Assembly: GCA_000752035.1 (NCBI GenBank) | Contig: CCFE01000016.1 | Coordinates: 157,838 to 177,500 of the forward strand | DNA: 19,663 nt | Direction: 5' to 3' | Source: Bacillus rubiinfantis | Lineage (GTDB): Bacteria > Bacillota > Bacilli > Bacillales > Cytobacillaceae | Part shown: one piece after another, positions 9,841-17,135 of the stretch | How positions within the stretch are numbered: position 1 is the stretch's first letter | Layout: the number at the start of each line of letters is the position of its first letter | Position numbers and translations under genes: made by a program | Notes under the pieces: model-generated | The model's database searches: none | Told to the model about the DNA's origin: nothing | Seen by the model: only the letters and a program-made list of their open reading frames with translations

Positions 9841-11121
9841 ATGCTCGATTTAAAATTTTTAAGAGCGAATTTTTCAGAAGTGAAGGAAAGACTGCAACAT
9901 CGTGGTGAAGATTTAACCGATTTAGGACGATTTGAGGAGCTCGATCAGAAGCGGCGTGAGTTAATTGTCGAGTCAGAAAAGCTAAAATCAAAGCGTAATG
10001 AGGTATCACAGCAGGTTGCGGCATTAAAGCGTGAGAAGCAGGATGCTGAACATTTGATTCAAGAAATGCGCGCGGTTGGTGACCGTATTAAAACATTGGA
10101 CGATGAACTGCGTGGTGTAGAGGAAACATTGGAGCAGCTACTCCTGAGTATCCCGAATATTCCTCATGAAAGTGTACCGGTTGGTGAATCAGAAGATGAC
10201 AATGTGGAGATACGCAAATGGGGAGAAATCCGGGAATTCGCTTTTGAAGCAAAGCCACATTGGGAGGTTGCTGACAAGCTTGGAATTCTTGACTTTGAAC
10301 GTGCCGGTAAAGTTACTGGAAGCCGGTTTGTTTTTTACAAAGGTTTAGGGGCGCGTTTAGAACGAGCTTTAATGAGTTTTATGCTTGACCTTCATGTTGA
10401 TGAGCATGGATATACCGAGGTATTACCGCCATATATGGTAAACCGTGCCAGCATGACAGGGACCGGGCAGCTGCCGAAATTTGAAGAGGATGCTTTCCTG
10501 ATTGAAAGTGAAGATTATTTCCTCATTCCAACGGCAGAGGTGCCTGTCACTAATTTATATCGTGATGAAATTTTAAATGGTGAGCAGCTCCCGCTCAAAT
10601 ATGCCGCTTATAGTGCCTGCTTCCGCTCTGAGGCTGGTTCAGCTGGACGCGATACAAGAGGGCTAATCCGCCAGCATCAATTTAATAAGGTAGAGCTTGT
10701 GAAGTTTGTTAAGCCAGAGGACTCTTATGAGGAGTTGGAAAAGCTGACGAATGATGCCGAGCGTGTATTACAGTTGTTGGAATTGCCATATCATGTGTTA
10801 AGCATGTGTACGGCAGACTTAGGATTCACAGCGGCAAAAAAATATGATATTGAGGTATGGCTGCCAAGCTACGGGACTTATCGCGAAATTTCTTCATGCA
10901 GTAATTTTGAAGCATTCCAAGCAAGAAGAGCAAACATTCGCTTCCGCCGAGACCCGAAGGCAAAACCTGAACATGTGCATACACTAAATGGTTCCGGTCT
11001 TGCGATTGGCCGTACGGTTGCTGCCATCTTGGAAAATTACCAGCAGGAAGACGGCAGTGTCATCATTCCAACTGTACTGCGTCCTTATATGGGTGGCCGC
11101 GAGGTTATTAAACCGCTGTAA
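9841..11121 (+). CDS. serS: Seryl-tRNA synthetase
   Basis: A class II aminoacyl-tRNA synthetase that charges tRNA-Ser (and tRNA-Sec where present) with serine. At 426 residues it is the usual bacterial length. Residues 1 to about 105 form the charged helical hairpin that grips the long variable arm of tRNA-Ser. The catalytic core has TAE (231-233), motif 2 FRSEAG (261-266) followed by the GRDTRGLIRQHQF loop, and motif 3 GSGLAIGR (384-391). ATG 9841 follows AAAAGGAG. Expression is controlled by the T-box in its leader. A tRNA-Ser gene lies about 100 bp downstream. Confidence 0.98.
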   Translation: MLDLKFLRANFSEVKERLQHRGEDLTDLGRFEELDQKRRELIVESEKLKSKRNEVSQQVAALKREKQDAEHLIQEMRAVGDRIKTLDDELRGVEETLEQLLLSIPNIPHESVPVGESEDDNVEIRKWGEIREFAFEAKPHWEVADKLGILDFERAGKVTGSRFVFYKGLGARLERALMSFMLDLHVDEHGYTEVLPPYMVNRASMTGTGQLPKFEEDAFLIESEDYFLIPTAEVPVTNLYRDEILNGEQLPLKYAAYSACFRSEAGSAGRDTRGLIRQHQFNKVELVKFVKPEDSYEELEKLTNDAERVLQLLELPYHVLSMCTADLGFTAAKKYDIEVWLPSYGTYREISSCSNFEAFQARRANIRFRRDPKAKPEHVHTLNGSGLAIGRTVAAILENYQQEDGSVIIPTVLRPYMGGREVIKPL

Positions 11122-11136
11122 TTGGTTGAATCAACA

Positions 11137-11169
11137 CGGGCGGGGCTACCCCGCCTGCCTGTTAATTTT
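11137..11169 (+). terminator. serS terminator (weak T-tract)
   Basis: CGGGCGGGG (11137-11145), loop CTA, and CCCCGCCTG (11149-11157) form a very GC-rich 9-bp stem with one G-U pair. The following sequence is only moderately T-rich (TTAATTTTA), so termination may be incomplete. Confidence 0.55.
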
Positions 11170-11180
11170 ATAAATTGGCG

Positions 11181-11210
11181 TTGACTTTTATATGGGATTT
11201 ATGATAAATT
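11181..11210 (+). promoter_or_regulatory. tRNA-Ser promoter
   Basis: TTGACT (11181-11186) is followed by an AT-rich -10 region. GATAAA (11203-11208, spacer 16) and TAAATT (11205-11210, spacer 18) are the best fits. The start would fall just before the tRNA at 11225. Confidence 0.5.
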
Positions 11211-11224
11211 ATCTTTTGTTGAAC

Positions 11225-11317
11225 GGAGGAATACCCAAGTCCGGCTGAAGGGATCGGTCTTGAAAACCGACAGGCGGGTTACACCGCGCGGGGGTTCGAA
11301 TCCCTCTTCCTCCGCCA
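11225..11317 (+). tRNA. tRNA-Ser(UGA)
   Basis: A 93-nt tRNA with the long variable arm typical of serine tRNAs. Anticodon TGA is at 11261-11263, inside the stem TCGGT/ACCGA. The acceptor is GGAGGAA/TTCCTCC with discriminator G and an encoded CCA. It reads UCA and, with a modified U34, other UCN codons. It occupies the same place as the tRNA-Ser gene after serS in B. subtilis. Its anticodon differs from the UCC specifier of the serS T-box. Confidence 0.98.
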
Positions 11318-11350
11318 CAATGATATAATCGCGCATAAAAACTGGAGATA

Positions 11351-11388
11351 AAAAAATCGTTACAGATGATTGTAACGATTTTTTTTTA
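11351..11388 (+). terminator. tRNA-Ser terminator, probably bidirectional
   Basis: AAAAAATCGTTACA (11351-11364) and TGTAACGATTTTTT (11371-11384) form a perfect 14-bp stem. T-runs lie on the outside on both strands, so it can end tRNA-Ser transcription from the left and dgk-dck transcription from the right. Confidence 0.92.
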
Positions 11389-11394
11389 GAGAGA

Positions 11395-11428
11395 AAGCAC
11401 ATATTGTTAGCCAATATGTGCTTTTTTT
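11395..11428 (+). terminator. Second terminator hairpin, overlapping the end of dck
   Basis: AAAGCACATATTG (11395-11407) and CAATATGTGCTTT (11413-11425) form a 13-bp stem followed by T on the plus strand. It stands in tandem behind the tRNA-Ser terminator. The last codons and stop of dck, on the opposite strand, lie in its stem. On the minus strand its outer flank is CTCTCT rather than T-rich, so it mainly faces transcription moving right. Confidence 0.75.
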
Positions 11429-12105
11429 ACGCTAAAGAGGATTTCATTTAATTTTTGCTCTACATCCTGACATACTCTAATAGCATCTGCCCTGCTGTTT
11501 ACAACATCAGTTTGGTCCATATCTATAATAAGCACTTCACTAGCATCGTAGCGTTTCATAACCCATTCGTCGTATCCCTTCCAAACCTCAAAATAATATT
11601 CCTTTAGCTCAGGGTTAATCTCAAAGCTGCGCCCGCGGTCCATGATGCGGTCTAGGACAGTATCGAAGGATCCCTTAAGGTAAACCATTAAATCTGGTGC
11701 CTTTTTAGGGAGCTCTGCTAACTCCTCTAACATATTATCAACGAGTTCTTCGTAAATATTAAATTCAAGGGCAGAAATTCGGCCCAAATTTTTATTAACA
11801 TAAGCAAAATACCAGTCTTCATAAATTGAACGGTCTTGAATGGTGTATATAGGATTATTCCAATTTATACAATCTTTTACTGTTTTAAAACGTTTATTTA
11901 GGAAAAATAGCTGTAGCAAGAAAGGAATTCTTTTTGCGTCCAATTCTTCTGGTGTTAATTGATAATAAAGCGGCAGAATCGGATTATCATCTACTGCTTC
12001 GTAAAATACTTTGCTTTCAATCCCTTTACTTGTGAAGTGTGACTGTAAAATGTCAGCAACACTTGTTTTTCCAAGGCCAATCATTCCACCTATTACGATA
12101 CTCAC
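11407..12105 (-). CDS. dck: Deoxyadenosine/deoxycytidine kinase
   Basis: A deoxynucleoside salvage kinase that phosphorylates deoxyadenosine and deoxycytidine with a nucleoside triphosphate. The P-loop GGMIGLGKT is at residues 6-14, the DRS substrate/catalytic motif at 91-93 (QDRSIYEDW), and the LID arginines in DRGRSFE near 157-159. I choose GTG 12105 (232 residues), 6 nt after GGGGG at 12112-12116. The alternative ATG at 12111 directly abuts that Shine-Dalgarno with no spacing. It follows dgk by about 15 bp and is very likely co-transcribed with it. The assignment of dck rather than dgk rests on gene order and on the IGGMIGLGKT-type N-terminus. Substrate preference cannot be proved from sequence alone. 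Confidence 0.93.
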   Translation of the reverse strand: MSIVIGGMIGLGKTSVADILQSHFTSKGIESKVFYEAVDDNPILPLYYQLTPEELDAKRIPFLLQLFFLNKRFKTVKDCINWNNPIYTIQDRSIYEDWYFAYVNKNLGRISALEFNIYEELVDNMLEELAELPKKAPDLMVYLKGSFDTVLDRIMDRGRSFEINPELKEYYFEVWKGYDEWVMKRYDASEVLIIDMDQTDVVNSRADAIRVCQDVEQKLNEILFSVKKAHIG

Positions 12106-12120
12106 GAACATCCCCCAATT

Positions 12121-12768
12121 CTATAATGTGTTAATCCATTTAGCTGAATTCAATGTTGATAATAAGGTATCCATAATAAACTGCAAATCTTGTTCACTTT
12201 TTACAAAATCCAATTCATCACCGTTAAAGCGAAGAATTGGGATGTCCGGATGTTCTGTCTCATAGGCGGCCATCGCCTGTTCATAATCAATAGACAGCTG
12301 TTCTAAATAAAGTGGACTAATATTCTTTTCAACCTCGCGCCCACGCAATTCAATGCGCTTTAAGAGAGTCTCTAGGCTGGCATTCAAATAAACAATGACA
12401 TTCGGCTTTGGCATATCTTCCGTTAAGATTTGATAAATTTTATAATACTTTTGGTATTCTTCACCGCTTAATGTTCGTCTAGCAAAAATCAAGTTTTTAA
12501 AGATATGGTAATCAGCTACGACCGCGTGGCTTTTACGTAAATAATGGGTGTTGATATCCCCTAGTTGTTTAAAACGATTGCAAAGGAAAAACATTTCCGT
12601 TTGGAAACTCCATTCCTCAATATTCTCATAAAACTTACCTAAAAAGGGATTCTCATCAACAATCTCTTTTAGAAGTGCAAATTGAAATCTATCTGAAATT
12701 GTTTTGGCGAGAGAGGTTTTTCCTACACCAATCGGTCCCTCAACAGTAATAAAGGGTATCTCCCCCAT
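12121..12768 (-). CDS. dgk: Deoxyguanosine kinase
   Basis: A deoxynucleoside kinase of the dNK family that phosphorylates deoxyguanosine (and deoxyinosine in relatives) for DNA precursor salvage. At 215 residues it has P-loop GPIGVGKTS (11-19), the WSFQTEMFFL helix (about 53-62), the ADYHIFKN segment (85-92) in place of the DRS motif of its neighbour, and LID RGR (142-144). Resemblance to B. subtilis Dgk is strong in the EGPIG, MFFLC and ADYH blocks. ATG 12768 follows an excellent AAGGAGGA site. It is first in the dgk-dck pair; the two paralogues probably arose by an old duplication. Confidence 0.95.
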   Translation of the reverse strand: MGEIPFITVEGPIGVGKTSLAKTISDRFQFALLKEIVDENPFLGKFYENIEEWSFQTEMFFLCNRFKQLGDINTHYLRKSHAVVADYHIFKNLIFARRTLSGEEYQKYYKIYQILTEDMPKPNVIVYLNASLETLLKRIELRGREVEKNISPLYLEQLSIDYEQAMAAYETEHPDIPILRFNGDELDFVKSEQDLQFIMDTLLSTLNSAKWINTL

Positions 12769-12940
12769 TTGTTTTCCTCCTTCTCCAGTGGCGACACAGT
12801 TCTATCTTACAGCCAGATTAGGCTCTGTTTATTTTTTTGCTGATAAAATATGCTAAAAAACGACACATCTTTCTACACACAAAGAATATTTTATCATAAT
12901 CTGCTGCAGGAAGGGATATGGAGGATATGGAATTTTTCGC
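12769..12940. other. Intergenic region upstream of dgk, with an 11-bp inverted repeat
   Basis: This AT-rich stretch lies between dgk and the sleL terminator. It must hold the dgk-dck promoter, but I cannot fix a -35/-10 pair with confidence. TGATAAAATAT (12841-12851) and its exact inverse ATATTTTATCA (12886-12896) flank a 34-bp centre. No small ORF with a ribosome site is evident. Confidence 0.5.
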
Positions 12941-12969
12941 AAAAAAAACTGCCGATTTATAGGCAGTTT
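12941..12969 (-). terminator. sleL terminator
   Basis: On the minus strand, AAACTGCC (12969-12962) and GGCAGTTT (12953-12946) form an 8-bp stem with an 8-nt loop, followed by a run of T, 9 nt after the sleL stop. Confidence 0.88.
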
Positions 12970-12977
12970 AGGTTAGA

Positions 12978-14261
12978 TTAACGTTTTGTTACGTTGAAGT
13001 TCTCAACAATTAATAGCCAGTTTTGCGGGAAGGCAAGGCCTAGCTTCCAATAACTCATACCGCGTAAATTTAGCTCCTTGATAAGGTCAAACTTTGCCTG
13101 GATTGAGCGGGCATCTTCAAACCAAACTTCATGCCGTTTTCCCGCATCATCAGTGTATCTGAAGAAGGGGGCTTGCGCTGTGGTGTCATATTGAATTGGG
13201 ACACGATAGCGACTGGCTAGCTGGATGGCCTGCTGCGGACTAACGGCCCTGGCCACAGTCCCTTGGACAAATGGCAGTGTCCAGTCGTACCCATATAAAT
13301 TTTGCCCCATTAAGATTTTGTTTGCTGGCATTTCTGAAAGGGCATATTCAAGGACTCTTCTTACTGGACCAATTGGTGATACAGCCATTGCCGGTCCGCC
13401 ACTATAGCCCCATTCATACGTCATGATGACGACAAAGTCGGAGATTTCCCCATGTGCTCGATAGTCATGTGCTTCATACCATAACCCTTTTTGCCCCCGG
13501 CTTGTTTTGGGGGCGAGTGCGGTTGACATCAGCCAGCCTTCTCTTTGGAAACGCTGCTTAGCCTTTCTTAGGAAGCGGTTATAGGCCTCGCGGTCAGCAG
13601 GGCGCAAAAATTCAAAGTCAAAGTGAATATCACGAAAGCCATATTTTTTAGCAGTGCTGACAATATTATTTAAAAACCTGTCTTGAACCGGAATATTATT
13701 AAGCAATATACGACCCAGTTCGTCACTAAATTGATCATTTTCCTGGTTATTGATGACCATCATTAATGTATTGCGATTGGCTCTGGCGATGGCGGGAAAT
13801 TGATTTAGCAATGGTTCTTTCAGGGAACCGTCGCGGCGGGCTTGAAAGCTAAATGGGGCTAAATAAGTTAAATATGGCGCAGCCTCGCGGGCACTGTTTT
13901 CTAAAACAGGTGCAACGGTAGTGCCGCGCGGTTCAACGTAGGCATTAAACTCAGCATTTCTTTTAGTACTTTGGGGTATATAAAGTCTTAGTCCAGTACG
14001 TAATGGTTGATTCACCGGGATACGATTGATTGAAGCTAGTTGTTGATAGGGGACCCCAAATCTCTGCCCAATGGAAAATAATGTGTCACCTTGTTGAACG
14101 AAATAAAACTGGCCGACAATCGGAATGACTAGTGCTTGCCCAACGACAAGATTATTAGGATTAGGGAGATCATTTGCCGCGGTAATCTCTTGCGCTGTCG
14201 TTTGAAACGTTCTCGCAATGGTTGTTAACGTCTCATTTTGTCTAACCACGTGAATTTGCAT
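12978..14261 (-). CDS. sleL: Spore cortex-lytic glycosidase SleL (YaaH)
   Basis: A spore peptidoglycan hydrolase of the YaaH/SleL group that degrades cortex muropeptides at germination. It has 427 residues, with two N-terminal LysM domains (about 2-47 and 52-96) that bind the glycan and hold the enzyme to the spore. A glycoside hydrolase family 18 barrel follows (about 105-427). The GH18 signature reads DIHFDFE with the catalytic acid at Glu217. There is no signal peptide, as expected for a protein made in the mother cell and placed on the spore from outside. ATG 14261 is preceded by AGGAGGG. A CATAGAAT box upstream suggests a sigma-E promoter. It is transcribed divergently from tadA; yaaI, which separates the two in B. 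subtilis, is missing. Confidence 0.96.
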   Translation of the reverse strand: MQIHVVRQNETLTTIARTFQTTAQEITAANDLPNPNNLVVGQALVIPIVGQFYFVQQGDTLFSIGQRFGVPYQQLASINRIPVNQPLRTGLRLYIPQSTKRNAEFNAYVEPRGTTVAPVLENSAREAAPYLTYLAPFSFQARRDGSLKEPLLNQFPAIARANRNTLMMVINNQENDQFSDELGRILLNNIPVQDRFLNNIVSTAKKYGFRDIHFDFEFLRPADREAYNRFLRKAKQRFQREGWLMSTALAPKTSRGQKGLWYEAHDYRAHGEISDFVVIMTYEWGYSGGPAMAVSPIGPVRRVLEYALSEMPANKILMGQNLYGYDWTLPFVQGTVARAVSPQQAIQLASRYRVPIQYDTTAQAPFFRYTDDAGKRHEVWFEDARSIQAKFDLIKELNLRGMSYWKLGLAFPQNWLLIVENFNVTKR

Positions 14262-14297
14262 TACTATCCCTCCTATAGCACCACATACGCTATCACC

Positions 14298-14326
14298 ATT
14301 CTATGAAGGTGAATTAGATTTCATGC
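14298..14326 (-). promoter_or_regulatory. Candidate sigma-E promoter of sleL
   Basis: On the minus strand CATAGAAT (14305-14298) matches the sigma-E -10 consensus CATACAAT at seven of eight positions. GCATGAA (14326-14320) lies 14 bp upstream as a weak -35. The start would be near 14290, giving a leader of about 30 nt. The B. subtilis orthologue is known to be sigma-E dependent. Confidence 0.4.
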
Positions 14327-14332
14327 TATAAT
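14324..14332 (+). promoter_or_regulatory. Extended -10 promoter of tadA
   Basis: TGCTATAAT is a perfect TATAAT with an extended TGn. There is no good -35 at the right distance (TGAAGG at 14304-14309). The start near 14339 leaves a leader of about 50 nt. It overlaps the -35 region of the opposing sleL promoter. Confidence 0.65.
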
Positions 14333-14388
14333 GAGGCTAATTTACTTTTCAGAGAATGTTGTAGATCTTTTTAAAGGCGGTTTATAGT

Positions 14389-14874
14389 ATGGTTAATCTA
14401 GATGAATATTATATGAAGGAAGCGATTAAGGAAGCGAAGAAGGCAGAAGAATTGTTGGAAGTACCGATTGGCGCTGTCATTGTTCATGATGGCAAAATTA
14501 TTTCCCGGGCACATAATTTACGAGAAAGTAAGCAAAACTCGCTTGCACATGCTGAACTGCTGGCGATTGATAAAGCCTGCAAAATTCAAGGATCATGGCG
14601 TTTAGAAGATACTACTCTCTATGTCACGCTCGAACCTTGCCCGATGTGTTCTGGTGCGATTATTTTATCGCGGGTAAAAAGAGTCGTCTATGGTGCCAGC
14701 GATCCAAAAGGCGGCTGTGCTGGGACGCTGATGAATTTATTAGCTGATCCCCGCTTTAATCACCAAAGTGAGGTGGCTGCAGGTATATTGGCCTCGGAAT
14801 GTGGGGAATTGTTGTCTAACTTTTTTAGAGGAATTCGTAAACGGAAAAAACAAGTGAAACAGCAGGAATTATAA
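14389..14874 (+). CDS. tadA: tRNA-specific adenosine deaminase TadA
   Basis: This enzyme deaminates A34 to inosine in tRNA-Arg(ACG), so that one tRNA can read CGU, CGC and CGA. It has 161 residues. The cytidine-deaminase-fold zinc site is complete: His54 and the proton-shuttling Glu56 in HAE, and Cys84 and Cys87 in PCPMC. Substrate-pocket elements (NLRE at 43-46, ASDPKGGCAG near 99-108) match the TadA family. The basic C-terminus (RGIRKRKKQ) may help hold tRNA. ATG 14389 follows AAAGGCGG. It corresponds to B. subtilis yaaJ/tadA, and the SRP RNA gene follows about 95 bp later. Confidence 0.97.
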   Translation: MVNLDEYYMKEAIKEAKKAEELLEVPIGAVIVHDGKIISRAHNLRESKQNSLAHAELLAIDKACKIQGSWRLEDTTLYVTLEPCPMCSGAIILSRVKRVVYGASDPKGGCAGTLMNLLADPRFNHQSEVAAGILASECGELLSNFFRGIRKRKKQVKQQEL

Positions 14875-14901
14875 TTTACAAAAACTTACAGCTGTTAATG
14901 A

Positions 14902-14930
14902 TTGCATTTTTGCCCGATTGTTTGTATACT
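14902..14930 (+). promoter_or_regulatory. SRP RNA promoter
   Basis: TTGCAT (14902-14907) and TATACT (14925-14930) are separated by exactly 17 bp. The start near 14937 would give a 35-nt 5' extension before mature SRP RNA, in line with a processed precursor as known for B. subtilis scRNA. Confidence 0.7.
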
Positions 14931-14971
14931 AAAAAGGCGTCAGATACGACGCAACTTAATATTTGGTATCA

Positions 14972-15244
14972 ACTTTGCCGTGCTAGGTGGGGAGGTAGCG
15001 GTGCCCTGTACCCGCAATCCGCTCTAGCGGGACTGAATCCCTTCCCGAGGCTGATATCCTGTAGGGCTGCCTTAAGTAAGTGGTGTTGACGCCTGGGTCC
15101 TGCGCAATGGGAATCCATGAATCATGTCAGGTCCGGAAGGAAGCAGCATTAAGTGGACTCTCCCATGTGCCGCAGGGGTGCCTGGGCCGAGCTAACTGCT
15201 TAAGTAACGCCTATGGGTGTCAGTCGAAGGAAGGTGCACGGCAG
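14972..15244 (+). ncRNA. scr: Signal recognition particle RNA, large Bacillus type
   Basis: About 270 nt, the large SRP RNA with an Alu domain typical of Bacillus, closely matching B. subtilis scRNA. The ends pair (GCCGTGC 14977-14983 with GCACGGC 15235-15241). The Alu portion begins GTGCTAGGTGGGGAGGTAGC. The S-domain tip that binds Ffh reads GGTCCGGAAGGAAGCAGC (15130-15147). It scaffolds Ffh for co-translational targeting of membrane proteins. Mature ends are estimated by alignment from memory and could differ by a few bases. Short reading frames in this interval are coincidental. Confidence 0.96.
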
Positions 15245-15266
15245 TTATTACATATGCCTATTAACT

Positions 15267-15298
15267 ACTCACCCCAAAGTCTTGGGGTGAGTTTTTTT
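15267..15298 (+). terminator. SRP RNA terminator
   Basis: ACTCACCCCAA (15267-15277), loop AGTC, and TTGGGGTGAGT (15282-15292) form a perfect 11-bp stem followed by T to 15298. Confidence 0.95.
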
Positions 15299-15307
15299 AT
15301 ATACTCT

Positions 15308-15337
15308 TTGGAAAATAGTATTTTGATACGTTATAAT
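15308..15337 (+). promoter_or_regulatory. dnaX promoter
   Basis: TTGGAA (15308-15313) and a perfect TATAAT (15332-15337) are separated by 18 bp. They sit just after the SRP RNA terminator. The start near 15344 gives a leader of about 31 nt to the dnaX GTG. Confidence 0.62.
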
Positions 15338-15374
15338 GGATAGGATGAAAAATTTTTGAAGGAGGCGATGTCTT

Positions 15375-17072
15375 GTGGCTTATCAGGCTTTATATCGTGT
15401 TTGGCGTCCGCAGACCTTTTTTGATGTAGTGGGACAGGAACATGTGACAAAGACATTGCAAAACGCCTTGCTTCAACAAAAAATATCCCATGCCTATCTG
15501 TTTTCCGGTCCACGGGGAACGGGGAAAACAAGTGCGGCCAAAATATTAGCGAAAGCGATTAACTGTGAGCGAGCCCCGGTTTCCGAGCCCTGCAATGAAT
15601 GTGCAGCCTGCCGCGGGATTACAAATGGAACTATTCCTGATGTTTTGGAATTTGACGCTGCCTCTAACTCCCGGGTAGAGGAGATGCGGGATGTACTTGA
15701 TAAAGTTAAATTTGCCCCGACTGCCGTTAACTATAAGGTTTACATCATTGACGAAGTTCATATGCTTTCAATCAGTGCCTTTAATGCTCTGTTGAAAACA
15801 TTAGAAGAACCGCCAAAACATGTTATTTTCATCTTAGCTACAACTGAGCCGCATAAGATTCCATTAACAATTATCTCTCGTTGCCAACGTTTTGATTTTA
15901 GAAGGATTACGGCGGGGTCCATTGTTAACAGGATGAAACTCATTACAGATGAATCTGGAATTCAGTGTGATGAGCGGGCACTACAGATTATTGCCCGGGC
16001 TGCTGAGGGCGGAATGCGTGATGCGTTAAGTTTACTAGATCAGGCAATTTCTTATAGTCAAGATTATGTTACAGTTGAAGATGCATTGACGGTTACAGGC
16101 GCAGTTTCGCAAGACTTCTTGAATAGAATGGCCAAAGCTATCCACGAAAAGGATATGGTCAACGGTTTAGCAGCATTGGATGAGCTCCTTTTTCACGGGA
16201 AAGATCCAGCACGTTTTATTGAGGATTTTATTCTTTTTTACCGTGATATGCTGTTATATAAAGCAGCACCACAGTTAGAGGAATCATTGGAACGAGTAAT
16301 GCTGGATGAAGAATTTAACCTATTGGCAGAAAATACTTCAATGGAAGAGATATACCAGCAAATTGATTTCCTTAATAAAACACAGCAGGATATGCGGTGG
16401 ACAAACCATCCAAGAATTTTCTTAGAGGTGGCAATTGTAAAGCTTTGCCAACTTGAAACAAAAATTACGGAATCAACCCAACCAGGTGCCATGGAACCAT
16501 TACTCTCAAGAATTGAGCAGCTCGAACATGAACTGTACAAATTAAAGACTAACGGTGTTCCAGCAGAAAGTCAGGAGATGGCTCCAAAACCGCAAAAGAC
16601 ATCAACAAGAAGTTCGCGAGGTACCTTCCAACCACAAACAGGAAAAATTAATGAAGTTTTAAAACAGGCAACAAAACATGACCTGAATTTGATCAAAGGG
16701 AACTGGGTTGAAATGAAATCCAGTCTGCTTAAATCTCACGCGGCATTATTAAATGAGGCTGAACCTGTTGCTGCTTCAACTGCTGCGATTATTATCAAAT
16801 TTAAGCACGAGATGATTTGTCAGATGGCGATGAATCGCAGTGATTTCCTTGATGCAGTTACGTTGGCGTTGCACAAACTAACGGGGAATAGATTCCAATT
16901 GTTAGGTGTTGCTGAAGAACAGTGGCTGACAATTCGTGAGAATTTCTTAAACAGTCATCATATTGATGATGCTGGTACTGGTACTGACGGCAGTACGCTT
17001 CAAGAGAAAGAACCTCATATTGAGGAAGCGCAAAAATTATTTGGCGCTGATTTTGTGGAAATTATTGATTAG
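15375..17072 (+). CDS. dnaX: DNA polymerase III subunits gamma/tau
   Basis: The clamp-loader ATPase and organiser of the replisome. It has 565 residues, starting at GTG 15375 with GGAGG at 15361-15365. Walker A GPRGTGKT ends at Lys51-Thr52. The zinc module has Cys64, Cys73, Cys76 and Cys79. Walker B IIDEVH has Asp126-Glu127. Sensor-1 ILATTEPHKIPLTIISRCQRF, with the arginine finger in SRC, follows. The collar domain runs to about residue 360. A variable, basic Ser/Thr-rich linker (about 395-425) leads to the tau-specific C-terminal domain that contacts helicase and polymerase in relatives. I did not identify a frameshift signal. It is first in dnaX-yaaK-recR-yaaL-bofA, the B. subtilis order. 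Confidence 0.97.
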   Translation: MAYQALYRVWRPQTFFDVVGQEHVTKTLQNALLQQKISHAYLFSGPRGTGKTSAAKILAKAINCERAPVSEPCNECAACRGITNGTIPDVLEFDAASNSRVEEMRDVLDKVKFAPTAVNYKVYIIDEVHMLSISAFNALLKTLEEPPKHVIFILATTEPHKIPLTIISRCQRFDFRRITAGSIVNRMKLITDESGIQCDERALQIIARAAEGGMRDALSLLDQAISYSQDYVTVEDALTVTGAVSQDFLNRMAKAIHEKDMVNGLAALDELLFHGKDPARFIEDFILFYRDMLLYKAAPQLEESLERVMLDEEFNLLAENTSMEEIYQQIDFLNKTQQDMRWTNHPRIFLEVAIVKLCQLETKITESTQPGAMEPLLSRIEQLEHELYKLKTNGVPAESQEMAPKPQKTSTRSSRGTFQPQTGKINEVLKQATKHDLNLIKGNWVEMKSSLLKSHAALLNEAEPVAASTAAIIIKFKHEMICQMAMNRSDFLDAVTLALHKLTGNRFQLLGVAEEQWLTIRENFLNSHHIDDAGTGTDGSTLQEKEPHIEEAQKLFGADFVEIID

Positions 17073-17135
17073 AATGACTAAGAAAACTCTTAGATTCATT
17101 TTTCTATAAAAACAATTAAATTGGAGGAAGAAAGA

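Noticed and set aside
9486..10024. Minus-strand frames of 108 and 72 codons opposite the serS leader
   Set aside because: They are antisense to the T-box and the serS start, with no ribosome site or recognisable protein.
14898..15343. Two overlapping short frames (63 and 87 codons) after tadA
   Set aside because: They coincide with the SRP RNA gene, whose conserved structure and terminator explain this interval.
15375..17072. Programmed frameshift in dnaX producing a short gamma product
   Set aside because: I could not identify a convincing A-rich slippery site with a following stem-loop at the gamma/tau border, and B. subtilis is not known to need one.
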